DNA of 64,000 bases from Microbacterium sp. AZCO (GCF_039614715.1 NZ_CP154857.1:1178001-1242000); one strand, 5' to 3'; positions 10,095 to 18,247 are shown, counted from the stretch's first letter. Numbers and translations are program-made. Notes: generated by a model not told the origin, from the sequence alone.

Positions 10095-10120
10095 GGAACT
10101 CCTTGCCGGACGCCGGGGCG

Positions 10121-11971
10121 TCACTCGTGCTGGCCGGCGGCGGCTGTCGCGGCGCTGGTGGTGGTGCGGGGCGCGCTCACGTTCCAGGGCACGAAGGCGT
10201 TCGGCACGCCGTCGAGCGCCTTGTGGAGCTGGGGGAAGTGCCGCAGCAGGACGGTGCGCATGTCGCTGTCCGCGATCCACTGCAGGCCGGTCTTCGTGTA
10301 GTACTCCTCCGTGTAGCAGTCGGTGATGAAGCGGTCGCTCTTCAGCCGGCGGCTGGCCATCAGGATGAACACGCGGAACGCCGTGTCGCTGAAGCCGAAG
10401 CCCGCAGGCGGCGTCTCGGCGTGCATGCCGACCTGGAGGTCGACCTTCTCGACGTCGCCGTAGATCTCCTCGAGCTCCTTGGCCCAGACCGGGTTGTCGG
10501 TGAGCTCCGCGAAGGTCGCGGCGGGCTTGAGGTGCAGCTGGCGGCGGAACTCGTTGTAGCGCGGCACGCCCCGCTCGCGGTCGCGCGTGATGTCGAGCGC
10601 CGCGATGTCGAGGCGCACGCCGTCCGGAAGCGTGATGTCCTGCATCCATCGCGGGAAGTTGTGCAGCTGCACTGCGCCCGGGTTCTGGATGCCGAACGAG
10701 TACCAGAGGTCCTCCACCTCCTGCGGACCCTCGAGCACCCGCTGCGCGTTCAGGAGGATGATCTCCTTGAAGTCCATCGAGTCCAGCAGCGAATCGTCGT
10801 CGAGCGAGCGCACGTCGAGCTGCTCCGGCAGAAGCGGATGCAGGCGGTAGACGGCCGCGAACTCCTCCGTGAGCTGGTACGGCGCGCCGTGGTGATCGTG
10901 CGCCGATCCGGGGATGCCGCTGATCACGTCGCTCTTGCTGATGCGGCCGAACTTGCGGTGGAGCTTCTCCTCGGCGAGGCCCCACCAGTTCGCCCGCATC
11001 GCGACCTTCAGAACCGGGTGCGCGATGATCGCCGGCGTCCACTCGACAGTGTGGATCTTGGCCAGCAGCGCCGAGTTCACGAGCCGCGCGATGCCGAACA
11101 GCTCGTCCTCTGTGAGATGCGGGTGGTTCTTCTTGAGCGCATCGCAGATCGCGTTGTGCTCGAGAGTGAACAGCGTATGTAGCATCCCGAGCCCGACCCA
11201 CCAGTTCTCGCTGAATCCCGTGAGCGCGACGCCGGAGGCCGGATCGAGCGGAAGCTGTCCGTTCTTGAGCACGAGCTTGCCGTCGACGAAGCTGCGGACG
11301 GCCTTCTGCTTGGCCTCCGTGCTGCCGTAGATCGACGAGGCGTCCCACCAGTGCGAGTTGGTGTTGATGTACGTCGGCGGCAGGTGCTTGTCGGCGTCGA
11401 CGCGTGTGCCGTCCTGCTTCGTGCGCGGGATGCGCATGGGGTCTTCGAACCACTTGTCGCCCTCGGGCAGCGGGATCTCGATGTCGTCGTGGTCCTCACG
11501 GCCGTGGGCGAACCAGTCGTGCGTCTGGAACTGGATCCAGGATGCCGCGAGCAGGTTGATCGACGTGGCCGGCGTGAACTCGTCGCGGCGCATCAGCCGC
11601 TGACTCACTTCGCGCGGATTCGGGGTGAGCAGCTCCTCCGGCGTGCCCGGCCACGCCTTGTCGAGGGCGACGTTGCGGGCGAAGCGCGTGCCGGTCTTGC
11701 CCATATCCGGGTCGCTCAGGTCGTCATAGCCGCCGTCCGCCGTGCGGAAGCGACGTACCGCGTCAGGCGCGTCGGCCAGTGCGACTCCCGGCGTGAGCCC
11801 GGCACCGCCGGGCGTGCGGGTGTCGACGAGGTTGTCCTCGCGCAGCTGATCGCGCAGCGCGATCAGGTTGAAGAGCCCGAACACGAACGGAAGCTTGTGC
11901 CAGGGCGTGCGCTGATTGACGCGCGAGTACACCCGGATCAACGCGCGCCCGAACACGGATGGTTTGCTCAC
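10121..11971 (-). CDS. Haem dioxygenase of the alpha-dioxygenase/cyclooxygenase (animal haem peroxidase) family
   Basis: 616 residues, the size of plant and bacterial fatty-acid alpha-dioxygenases. Distal His151 lies in QFQTHDWFAH, the proximal His378 and radical Tyr375 in AAVYRLHPLLP (same Y-x-x-H spacing as Tyr385/His388 of cyclooxygenase). NSHWWDASSIYGST near 205 is the alpha-dioxygenase counterpart of the peroxidase active-site segment. The family adds O2 to fatty acids to give hydroperoxides. It has no signal peptide; the N-terminal part may be membrane-associated. The start is a GTG with GGAG 8 bases upstream; longer in-frame starts would add sequence without homologous character. First gene of a four-gene unit running to the Ser hydrolase. 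Confidence 0.9.
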   Translation of the reverse strand: MSKPSVFGRALIRVYSRVNQRTPWHKLPFVFGLFNLIALRDQLREDNLVDTRTPGGAGLTPGVALADAPDAVRRFRTADGGYDDLSDPDMGKTGTRFARNVALDKAWPGTPEELLTPNPREVSQRLMRRDEFTPATSINLLAASWIQFQTHDWFAHGREDHDDIEIPLPEGDKWFEDPMRIPRTKQDGTRVDADKHLPPTYINTNSHWWDASSIYGSTEAKQKAVRSFVDGKLVLKNGQLPLDPASGVALTGFSENWWVGLGMLHTLFTLEHNAICDALKKNHPHLTEDELFGIARLVNSALLAKIHTVEWTPAIIAHPVLKVAMRANWWGLAEEKLHRKFGRISKSDVISGIPGSAHDHHGAPYQLTEEFAAVYRLHPLLPEQLDVRSLDDDSLLDSMDFKEIILLNAQRVLEGPQEVEDLWYSFGIQNPGAVQLHNFPRWMQDITLPDGVRLDIAALDITRDRERGVPRYNEFRRQLHLKPAATFAELTDNPVWAKELEEIYGDVEKVDLQVGMHAETPPAGFGFSDTAFRVFILMASRRLKSDRFITDCYTEEYYTKTGLQWIADSDMRTVLLRHFPQLHKALDGVPNAFVPWNVSAPRTTTSAATAAAGQHE

Positions 11972-12002
11972 TGCCGACTCCAATCGCGCAGGACGGCGGT
12001 CC

Positions 12003-12038
12003 CCCAGTGGATCTGCCCTCATCCCAGTGGATCTGCCC
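12003..12038. repeat. Two 16-bp direct repeats, period 20 bp, in the divergent lipid-cluster promoter
   Basis: CCCAGTGGATCTGCCC occurs at 12003-12018 and again, identical, at 12023-12038. The 20-bp period puts both on nearly the same face of the helix, as expected for paired sites of one regulator. They lie 32 bp or more upstream of the dioxygenase GTG and next to a candidate -10 element for that gene. Confidence 0.7.
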
Positions 12039-12040
12039 GA

Positions 12041-12046
12041 ATCATA
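12041..12046 (-). promoter_or_regulatory. Candidate -10 element for the dioxygenase operon
   Basis: On the minus strand this reads TATGAT, five of six bases of the primary-sigma consensus and unusual in this GC-rich DNA. No good -35 was found. Transcription would start inside or just before the direct repeats, so a protein bound there would repress. Confidence 0.35.
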
Positions 12047-12235
12047 GTGAAGGGGAGGATGCCGCGGCCATCATCATTCGTCGCGAACCGCTGCAATCGC
12101 CCATCGCGGCGTCCGAACCGGCGGATCCTCGCATGCTCCGGCGGTTATGCGTTGCGGCGCGAGGGTCGCGCTCACTAGCGTGTGGTCTGGTGCGGGCGGG
12201 GGCCGGGCGATGGAGCGCGCACGGAAGGGACAGCT

Positions 12236-14635
12236 GTGGGGGCACAGGTTGAGCACGTCGACGCTGTCGTCGTGGGGTCGGGGTTCGGCGCGTCGGTCTC
12301 GGCGTTCCGCCTCGCCGAGGCGGGCCGGTCGGTCGTCGTCCTCGAGCGCGGTCGCGCGTACCCGCCGGGAAGCTTCGCGCGCAATCCGTACGAGATGAGC
12401 CGCGCGTTCTGGGAGCCGAAGGACGAGCTGTTCGGGCTCTTCGACATCCGCTCCTTCCGCAAGCTCGAGGGCATCGTGTCGGCGGGGCTGGGCGGAGGAT
12501 CGCTCATCTACGCCAACGTTCTGCTGCGCAAGGACGAGAAGTGGTTCGTCCACGACTCGCCGCTCCCCGGCGGCGGATACGAGAACTGGCCCATCGGCCG
12601 CAACGACCTCGACAAGCACTACGACGCCGTCGAGGCGATGATGACGCCGACGCCGAGCCCCTACCCCGATCTTCCGAAGTCCAAGGCGCTCCGGGATGCC
12701 GCCGTGAGCCTCGGGATGCCGAGCTTCGAGCCGCCCCTCGCGGTGACGTTCGCGCCCCGGCCGGGCGCCGCGCCGCAGCCCAAGCAGATGATCGAGGAGC
12801 CCGCGTACGGCAACATCCACGGCGCGACGCGTCTGACCTGTCGTCTCTGCGGAGAGTGCGACATCGGCTGCAACGAGGGGTCGAAGAACACGCTCGACCA
12901 CAACTACCTCTCGGCCGCGGTGGCCAAGGGCGCGGACATCCGCACGCTCGCGGAGGTCTACGGCATCTCGCCGCTGCCCGGCGGCGGCTACGAGGTGCGG
13001 TACCGGCAGTACGGCACGGAGGCCGAGGCGGACGGCAAGCGCTCGCGCACCGAGCTCCGGATCACGTGCGATCAGCTCTTCCTCGGCGCCGGCACCTTCG
13101 GGACGACGGCCCTCCTGCTTCGCAACCGCGCCAACCTGCCGGCCCTCGGCCGGGCGCTCGGCAGTCGCTTCAGCGGCAACGGCGACCTCATCACGTTCTG
13201 CATGGATGCGACGTCGACGTCGGAGGCGGGGCAGATCCGCTTCATCGACCCGACCTACGGACCCGTCATCACGACGGCGATCCGTCAGCCCGACGGCGTC
13301 GACGAGGCCGGCCGCGGCCGGGGCTACTACGTGCAGGAGGCGGGATTCCCGGAGTTCGCGAACTGGCTCATCGAGACGTCGCAGGTCACGTCGTCGCTCA
13401 AGACGGCGGCGGCCGTCGTGCGCCAGATGGTCGGCAACCGCCTCAGCGGCCGGAACGAATCGACCATCTCGGCCGAAGTCGCCAAGCTGGTCGGCCAGGG
13501 GCGCCTCACCTCGAGTTCGCTCCCGCTCCTGGGCATGGGACGCGACACGCCGGATGGGCGCATGACGATCCGCGACGGCGAGCTCGACATCGAGTGGACC
13601 ACGGCGACGAGCGCGGCGTACTTCGACGCCATGCGCAGCACCATGAAGGACATCACCGAGACGCTCGGCGGCACCTTCCGCGACAACCCGCTGTGGTGGA
13701 CGAAGCGCGTCATCACGGTGCATCCGCTCGGCGGCAGCCCGATGGGCCGGCACGTGCACGAGGGCGTCGTCGACAACTGGAACGAGTCGTTCGGGCATCC
13801 CGACCTCTTCGTCGTGGACGGCTCCGCCGTCCCGGGTCCGGTGGGGCCGAACCCGTCGCTCACGATCGCCGCGATGGCCGACCGGGCGATCGAGCACATC
13901 CTCGAGAAGCCGCGCCCCGTGCGCCGTCGCGCGGCAGAGACCGCGCCGGTCGACGCGGACGTCCCGGTGGTCGTCGATCCCGTGCCGGGCCGCAGCATGG
14001 AGTTCACCGAGAAGATGAAGGGCTACATCGCTCTCGGTGCGACCGACTCGATGACGGGCTGGCACACGGGGCGGCGGCTCGGGCAGCGATTCATGTTCAG
14101 ACTCACGATCACGGCTCCCGACGTGGAGCGGTTCGTCTCGAGCGAGGATCACACGGCCGTCGCCGAAGGCTACGTCGAGAGCGACGTGCTCGGCGGGCAG
14201 CTGCCCGTGCAGCGCGGCTGGGCCAACCTCTTCGTCGACACCGCGCACGCGCGGACGCGGGAGATGCGGTACCGGCTGTGGTTCAGCGACATCTCGGGCA
14301 GCCCCCTGACGATGTACGGCTTCAAGACCGTGCGGGACGACCCCGGCCTCGACGTCTGGAGCGACACCTCGACGCTCTACGTCCGGATCATGAAGGGGCA
14401 CGTCCCGCCGGGCGAGAACGGCGCGGACGACGGCAGCGGCGAGACGATCGCGGCGGGGATGCTGCGGATCCTCCCGCAGGACTTCGCACGCCAGCTCACG
14501 ACGTTCCGCGGCGCCGGCCGAGGGCCGCTCGCTTCGATCGGCCGGTTCGGGATGTTCTTCGGCAAGTCGGTCGCCGACGCCTATCTGCCGCCGGCGCCGC
14601 CGCGGGAGAGCGCATCCGAGGGGGCGGCGCGATGA
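12236..14635 (+). CDS. GMC-type FAD oxidoreductase, cholesterol-oxidase-like, with C-terminal extra domain
   Basis: 799 residues. The FAD dinucleotide motif VVVGSGFGAS is near residue 11, a cysteine cluster CRLCGECDIGC near 203-213, and HPLGGSPMG near 497 followed by GPVGPNPSLTIAA, the GMC active-site His region and C-terminal FAD loop. This layout is that of actinobacterial cholesterol-oxidase-like GMC enzymes that oxidise secondary alcohols. After about residue 580 comes an extra beta-rich domain (FTEKMKGYIALGA onward) of unknown role. The start is a GTG with GGAAGGGA 6 bases before it. Its stop overlaps the ATG of the next hydrolase (ATGA), so the two are coupled. It is divergent from the haem dioxygenase. 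Confidence 0.88.
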   Translation: MGAQVEHVDAVVVGSGFGASVSAFRLAEAGRSVVVLERGRAYPPGSFARNPYEMSRAFWEPKDELFGLFDIRSFRKLEGIVSAGLGGGSLIYANVLLRKDEKWFVHDSPLPGGGYENWPIGRNDLDKHYDAVEAMMTPTPSPYPDLPKSKALRDAAVSLGMPSFEPPLAVTFAPRPGAAPQPKQMIEEPAYGNIHGATRLTCRLCGECDIGCNEGSKNTLDHNYLSAAVAKGADIRTLAEVYGISPLPGGGYEVRYRQYGTEAEADGKRSRTELRITCDQLFLGAGTFGTTALLLRNRANLPALGRALGSRFSGNGDLITFCMDATSTSEAGQIRFIDPTYGPVITTAIRQPDGVDEAGRGRGYYVQEAGFPEFANWLIETSQVTSSLKTAAAVVRQMVGNRLSGRNESTISAEVAKLVGQGRLTSSSLPLLGMGRDTPDGRMTIRDGELDIEWTTATSAAYFDAMRSTMKDITETLGGTFRDNPLWWTKRVITVHPLGGSPMGRHVHEGVVDNWNESFGHPDLFVVDGSAVPGPVGPNPSLTIAAMADRAIEHILEKPRPVRRRAAETAPVDADVPVVVDPVPGRSMEFTEKMKGYIALGATDSMTGWHTGRRLGQRFMFRLTITAPDVERFVSSEDHTAVAEGYVESDVLGGQLPVQRGWANLFVDTAHARTREMRYRLWFSDISGSPLTMYGFKTVRDDPGLDVWSDTSTLYVRIMKGHVPPGENGADDGSGETIAAGMLRILPQDFARQLTTFRGAGRGPLASIGRFGMFFGKSVADAYLPPAPPRESASEGAAR

Positions 14636-15693
14636 CGACGACCATCACCGCCGCGCGCCGGGCGCAGGTCGACGAGCACCACTTCATCAAGGCCGACGAC
14701 GGTGTCCCCCTCACCCTCATCCACGTGCGCGGTCCGGTCGCCCCGACGAAGCCGCCCGTGCTGCTCGTCCACGGCGCGGGCATGCGCGCCGAGTCGTTCC
14801 GCCCGCCCGCCATCCGGTCGATCGTCGACGTCCTGCTCGCCGACGGCTGGGATGTCTGGCTCTTCAACTGGCGCGGGTCGACCGACCTCGATGCCCTGCC
14901 CTGGACGCTGGACGACGTCGCGCGGTTCGACCATCCCGCCGCCGTGCGGCACATCGTCGCCGAGACCGGCGCCGACTCGATCAAGGCGATCGCGCACTGC
15001 CAGGGCTCGACGAGCCTGAGCATGGCGGTCGTCGCGGGTCTCGTGCCGCAGATCGACACCGTCGTCTCGAACGGGGTGTCGCTGCATCCCGTCGTCCCCC
15101 GGTTCACCAAGGTCAAGCTGCACATGCTCCGCCCGCTCTTCCAGCGAGGCCAGCCGTACGTGGACGTCGCGTGGGGCGACGGGCCAGAGAAGGGCGTGCA
15201 CCTCGTGACGCGCTCCGCCGTGCGGCTCTGGCACGTCGAGTGCAGCAATCCGGCGTGCAACATGGCCAGCTTCGCCCTCGGATCGGGGCATCCCGCGATC
15301 TGGCGGCACCGCAACCTCGATCGCGAGACGCACGAGTGGCTCGCGACGGAATTCGGCAAGATCCCCCTCGCGATGTACGCCCAGATCGCGAAGTCGGAGC
15401 GCGCCGGACAGGTCGTCGCGTTCCAGCCCGTGGACGGGATGCCTGCTCGGTACGCGAGTGCGGCCCCGCGATCGACGGCGCGCTTCGCGCTCTTCACGGG
15501 TGCGGAGAACCACGCGTTCCTTCCGCAGAGCCAGCGGGCCACCCACGCATACCTCGAACGCCACCAGCCGGGCCGCCACACGCTCCACGTCATCCCCGGG
15601 TACGGCCACGCCGACGTGTTCGTCGGGCATCGAGCGCACCTCGACGTCTTCCCCGCGATCATGGCGGAGCTCAACCGCCCCTCGGGAGCCTGA
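14632..15693 (+). CDS. Alpha/beta hydrolase with Cys predicted nucleophile, coupled to GMC oxidoreductase
   Basis: 353-residue alpha/beta hydrolase. Elbow AHCQGSTS puts Cys123 in the nucleophile position; oxyanion motif HGAGMRAESF near 41; acid candidate in FTGAENHAFLP; catalytic His in GYGHADVF near the C-terminus. It is a paralogue of the gene at 4754-5833. The ATG overlaps the GMC stop, so both proteins are made together and may form a complex, consistent with my recollection of single-chain fusions of these two modules in other actinobacteria. With a Cys nucleophile it may be a thioesterase, lactonase (as dienelactone hydrolase) or acyltransferase; which one cannot be told. Confidence 0.82.
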   Translation: MTTTITAARRAQVDEHHFIKADDGVPLTLIHVRGPVAPTKPPVLLVHGAGMRAESFRPPAIRSIVDVLLADGWDVWLFNWRGSTDLDALPWTLDDVARFDHPAAVRHIVAETGADSIKAIAHCQGSTSLSMAVVAGLVPQIDTVVSNGVSLHPVVPRFTKVKLHMLRPLFQRGQPYVDVAWGDGPEKGVHLVTRSAVRLWHVECSNPACNMASFALGSGHPAIWRHRNLDRETHEWLATEFGKIPLAMYAQIAKSERAGQVVAFQPVDGMPARYASAAPRSTARFALFTGAENHAFLPQSQRATHAYLERHQPGRHTLHVIPGYGHADVFVGHRAHLDVFPAIMAELNRPSGA

Positions 15694-15697
15694 GCCG

Positions 15698-16852
15698 TCA
15701 GAGCAGGATGCGAACCTGCCGGGTAGGGCTCGTCGAGCCCAGCAGCCGTTCGGAGCCGCCGAAGACGGCGACCACGGTGTGGGGACCTCTGCTCAGCGCG
15801 GGCAACCGGAGGACTGCGGAGGCGGAGCCGGTTCCCACGACCGTCGTCGCGGGTCCGCTTCTGCCGTCGACGATGAGCGTGACGGTGCCGTCGACCTGAC
15901 CGCCCGCGGGATCCGTGACGACCACGCGGGCGTTGACGGCTGTCCGCGAGGTGAGCGCGTAGCGCCGATCGAGGGTGAGCGCCGTCGTCGTGGCCTGCTT
16001 CTCCGCTACGACGAAGGAGTGGTTCCACAGGCGCGTCAGCACCTGGTCCGCTGACGTCGCGCCGCCGGACACCGTCGAGGTCGACTCGACGAACACCCTG
16101 AGCCGGTCGCCGGGTGCGGCGGCGATGCCGCTCGGGATGGTGAGACCCAGCACGGACCCGTCCGACGTCGCGGACACCTGCTCGGCGGGCACCGTCCCGC
16201 CCGAAGACCCTTCGATCCGGGCCTCGAGGCGAACGGCGGATCCGAGAGGGAACCAGATGCCCGCCGATCCCCGGATGCGGATGCGCTCACCCGGAGCGAT
16301 CGCGATGTCGTCCGGCGCGCAGCATCCGTCGAGGGGGTCGCGTTCGGTGATTCTCGTCGCCTTCTCCGCAGAGTGATTCAGCGTCAGCTCAGCGGGGGCG
16401 CCGGCGTCACCCACGAGGGTCCACCTCGCCTCGGATCGGGATTCCATCTGAGTCACGCAGGACGCGGTATACAGCGCACCGTCATCGGAGATCGCGCCGG
16501 CCGGCACGTCCAGTCCGTGGTCGGTCGACCACCAGTCGTCCTCCCAGAGGCGCTCAGCGATCGTCGTGCCATCGCTTGCGACCAGCTTGCAGAACATCTC
16601 GGGGCCGGCCGGTCCGAAAGGCGGATCGAACAGGATCCTCGTCGTGTCCGATCCGATCGTGAGGAGACGACTCGGTGGTGATGGTGCGCCGTACTCGAAA
16701 ATGAAGCTCGAGTCGCCGGAGTTCCCGGCGGGCAGGTCGATGGCGGGGACGGTCGGCGGCGCGGCGTTCGCGGTCGCGGCACTGCCTGCAACCAGGGCGA
16801 TGGTCGTTGCGGCTGCGGCGAGCGAGACGCCCCAGCGGTGGCCGGGTGTCAT
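15698..16852 (-). CDS. Secreted protein with C-terminal Ig-like (Big_3-type) domain
   Basis: 384 residues. A Sec signal peptide is clear: MTPGHRWG, then a hydrophobic Ala-rich core ending near ATANAAP (about residue 33). The mature part has two beta-rich sections. The last 90 residues (TTALTLDRRYALTSRTAVNARV onward, with GPHTVVAVFGGS) match the bacterial Ig-like repeats common in actinobacterial surface and secreted proteins. There is no sorting signal or late membrane span, so it is probably released. A GGGAG site lies 5-6 bases before the ATG; the longer reading frame upstream is not needed. Function unknown; its stop faces the end of the hydrolase operon 4 bp away. Confidence 0.75.
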   Translation of the reverse strand: MTPGHRWGVSLAAAATTIALVAGSAATANAAPPTVPAIDLPAGNSGDSSFIFEYGAPSPPSRLLTIGSDTTRILFDPPFGPAGPEMFCKLVASDGTTIAERLWEDDWWSTDHGLDVPAGAISDDGALYTASCVTQMESRSEARWTLVGDAGAPAELTLNHSAEKATRITERDPLDGCCAPDDIAIAPGERIRIRGSAGIWFPLGSAVRLEARIEGSSGGTVPAEQVSATSDGSVLGLTIPSGIAAAPGDRLRVFVESTSTVSGGATSADQVLTRLWNHSFVVAEKQATTTALTLDRRYALTSRTAVNARVVVTDPAGGQVDGTVTLIVDGRSGPATTVVGTGSASAVLRLPALSRGPHTVVAVFGGSERLLGSTSPTRQVRILL

Positions 16853-16959
16853 GCGGACTCCCTGCGGTCGGCGGATCCGGTCAGAAGAGTGGAGCGTCTG
16901 GCCCAGTATGCCTCGCGGCTCGGCCGTCGACCAAGGGGTCATGAATTCTATGACCGCTG

Positions 16960-17616
16960 TCAGAGGTGCTTGAGCGCCTCGCGGGTGCTGAGCGGGCTCA
17001 GCTCGTGCGTGGAGACGAAACGGCGCACCCACTCGGGCTGCACGCGCGCGTACTCGCGCAGCGCCCAGCCGATCGCCTTGCGGATGAAGAACTCCCGGTC
17101 GGCTGTGTTCGGCTCGATGACGTCCGTGAGGAGAACGGGGTCGACGCGGTCGCGGCGGCCCAGCTGCGAGATGATCGCGACGCGCCGTATCCAGAAGTCG
17201 TCGTCACAACTCCATCGGCGCAGCAGTCCCGCCGTCTCCTCGGGCCGCTCGTCGAGCGCGTCGGCGAACCGGTGCGCCAGCTCGTCGGTGATGTCCCACC
17301 ACTGCCCCGTGCGCACCATGTGCTCTGCGAGCGGGAGCACGGCCGGTTCCCCCTTCAGCGGCCGAAGTGCGAGCACGTGCATGGCCGCGTAGCGCTCTTC
17401 TCGATGGGATGCCCCGTCCCACAGTTCCCGCGCCGCCGCGAGCAGCGGCCCGGCATCCGTCTCGCCCGTGAACGCTGCGCGCGTGAGACGCCGCACCTCC
17501 GGCAGCGAAACGCCGTAGAAGGGCATGGTCGACTTCATGTACGCCTGCTGACCAGGAGCGCGCGCGGGGTCGCCCGCAGCGCGGAGCCGCGCGCGGATGT
17601 CCTCGACCGGGGTCAC
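16960..17616 (-). CDS. AlkD-like DNA alkylation repair protein
   Basis: 218-residue all-helical HEAT-like protein of the DNA-glycosylase AlkD family, which removes bulky or positively charged alkyl adducts. Recognisable parts are KSTMPFYGVSLPEVR near the N-terminus, MVRTGQWWDITDELAHR near residue 105 with the conserved Trp-Trp-Asp, and FWIRRVAIISQLG and FFIRKAIGWALREYA with the Arg/Lys-bearing helices. Length is usual for the family. The start is a GTG. It reads away from the tRNA block and towards the secreted-protein gene, with 107 bp between them. No partner gene is evident. Confidence 0.85.
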   Translation of the reverse strand: MTPVEDIRARLRAAGDPARAPGQQAYMKSTMPFYGVSLPEVRRLTRAAFTGETDAGPLLAAARELWDGASHREERYAAMHVLALRPLKGEPAVLPLAEHMVRTGQWWDITDELAHRFADALDERPEETAGLLRRWSCDDDFWIRRVAIISQLGRRDRVDPVLLTDVIEPNTADREFFIRKAIGWALREYARVQPEWVRRFVSTHELSPLSTREALKHL

Positions 17617-17652
17617 GCGGCAACCCTAGCCGTCGACGCGGCGCTGAGAAAC

Positions 17653-17680
17653 GAAAAACCCCCGGCGAGCCGGGGGTTTC
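17653..17680 (-). terminator. Rho-independent terminator of the Gly-Cys-Val tRNA operon
   Basis: AAACCCCCGG and CCGGGGGTTT form a perfect 10-bp stem with a 4-base loop. On the minus strand it is followed by TTTTT, directly after the CCA end of tRNA-Val. Confidence 0.88.
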
Positions 17681-17683
17681 GGG

Positions 17684-17758
17684 TGGTGCGCGATACTGGG
17701 ATCGAACCAGTGACCTCTTCCGTGTCAGGGAAGCGCGCTACCGCTGCGCCAATCGCGC
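17684..17758 (-). tRNA. tRNA-Val (GAC)
   Basis: Cloverleaf read on the minus strand: acceptor GCGCGAT pairs with ATCGCGC, the anticodon loop is CTGACAC (anticodon GAC, codon GUC), and the T-arm is ACTGG-TTCGATC-CCAGT. The CCA end is encoded. Last of three tRNAs in one unit. Confidence 0.95.
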
Positions 17759-17783
17759 CTAAAAGGCTGTTCAGTTAGAGGAG

Positions 17784-17857
17784 TGGAGGTGGCGACGGGA
17801 TTCGAACCCGTGTAAACGGCTTTGCAGGCCGGTGCCTAGCCGCTCGGCCACGCCACC
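17784..17857 (-). tRNA. tRNA-Cys (GCA)
   Basis: Acceptor GGTGGCG pairs with CGCCACC; anticodon loop CTGCAAA gives GCA; T-loop TTCGAAT. The discriminator base is T (U in RNA), as usual for tRNA-Cys, and CCA is encoded. Middle gene of the Gly-Cys-Val unit. Confidence 0.95.
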
Positions 17858-17912
17858 GCGTGTGGTTTGACCCCACGTGCCGTGACTCCCCTGAAGGGAA
17901 TCCCTGCACTCG

Positions 17913-17985
17913 AGCGGATGACGAGACTCGAACTCGCGACCCTCACCTTGGCAAGGTGATGCGCTACCAACTGCGCTACATCCGC
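17913..17985 (-). tRNA. tRNA-Gly (GCC)
   Basis: Acceptor GCGGATG pairs with CATCCGC; anticodon loop TTGCCAA gives GCC; T-loop TTCGAGT. CCA is not encoded. First gene of the minus-strand Gly-Cys-Val unit, an order common in actinobacteria. Confidence 0.95.
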
Positions 17986-18138
17986 ATTTCGTTCCCGGGA
18001 TTCTCACCCGGGCACTTGAAAGACTCTATCCGATCCCCGCGCAGGTGCAAAACCGAGCGACCCCCGCGCGTGTCTTGCCGGCGATTCGTGGGACCCCGTC
18101 GCATCTAGTAGGATCATGACTCGGCCCCCACGGGCCAC

Positions 18139-18211
18139 GGGCGATTGGCGCAGTTGGTAGCGCGCTTCCTTCACACGGAAGAGGTCATCAGTTCGAGTCT
18201 GGTATCGCCCA
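18139..18211 (+). tRNA. tRNA-Val (CAC)
   Basis: Acceptor GGGCGAT pairs with ATCGCCC; anticodon loop TTCACAC gives CAC (codon GUG). CCA is not encoded. It is divergent from the Gly-Cys-Val unit and has its own terminator 9 bases downstream. Confidence 0.95.
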
Positions 18212-18219
18212 CAGAAACC

Positions 18220-18246
18220 GAAAGCCCGGGCATCACCCGGGCTTTC
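18220..18246. terminator. Terminator after tRNA-Val (CAC), shared with convergent gene
   Basis: GAAAGCCCGGG and CCCGGGCTTTC form a perfect 11-bp stem with a 5-base loop. It ends 1 bp before the stop codon of the convergent PemK-like gene, so it can serve both directions. Confidence 0.8.
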
Positions 18247-18247
18247 G

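Noticed and set aside
12074..14401. 775-codon open frame antisense to the GMC oxidoreductase
   Set aside because: Very Arg/His/Val/Asp-rich translation without motifs; a by-product of the high third-position GC of the real gene on the plus strand.
17684..18211. tRNA cluster as an integration site of an island
   Set aside because: No integrase, no partial tRNA copy and no direct att-like repeat was seen on either side of the lipid cluster.
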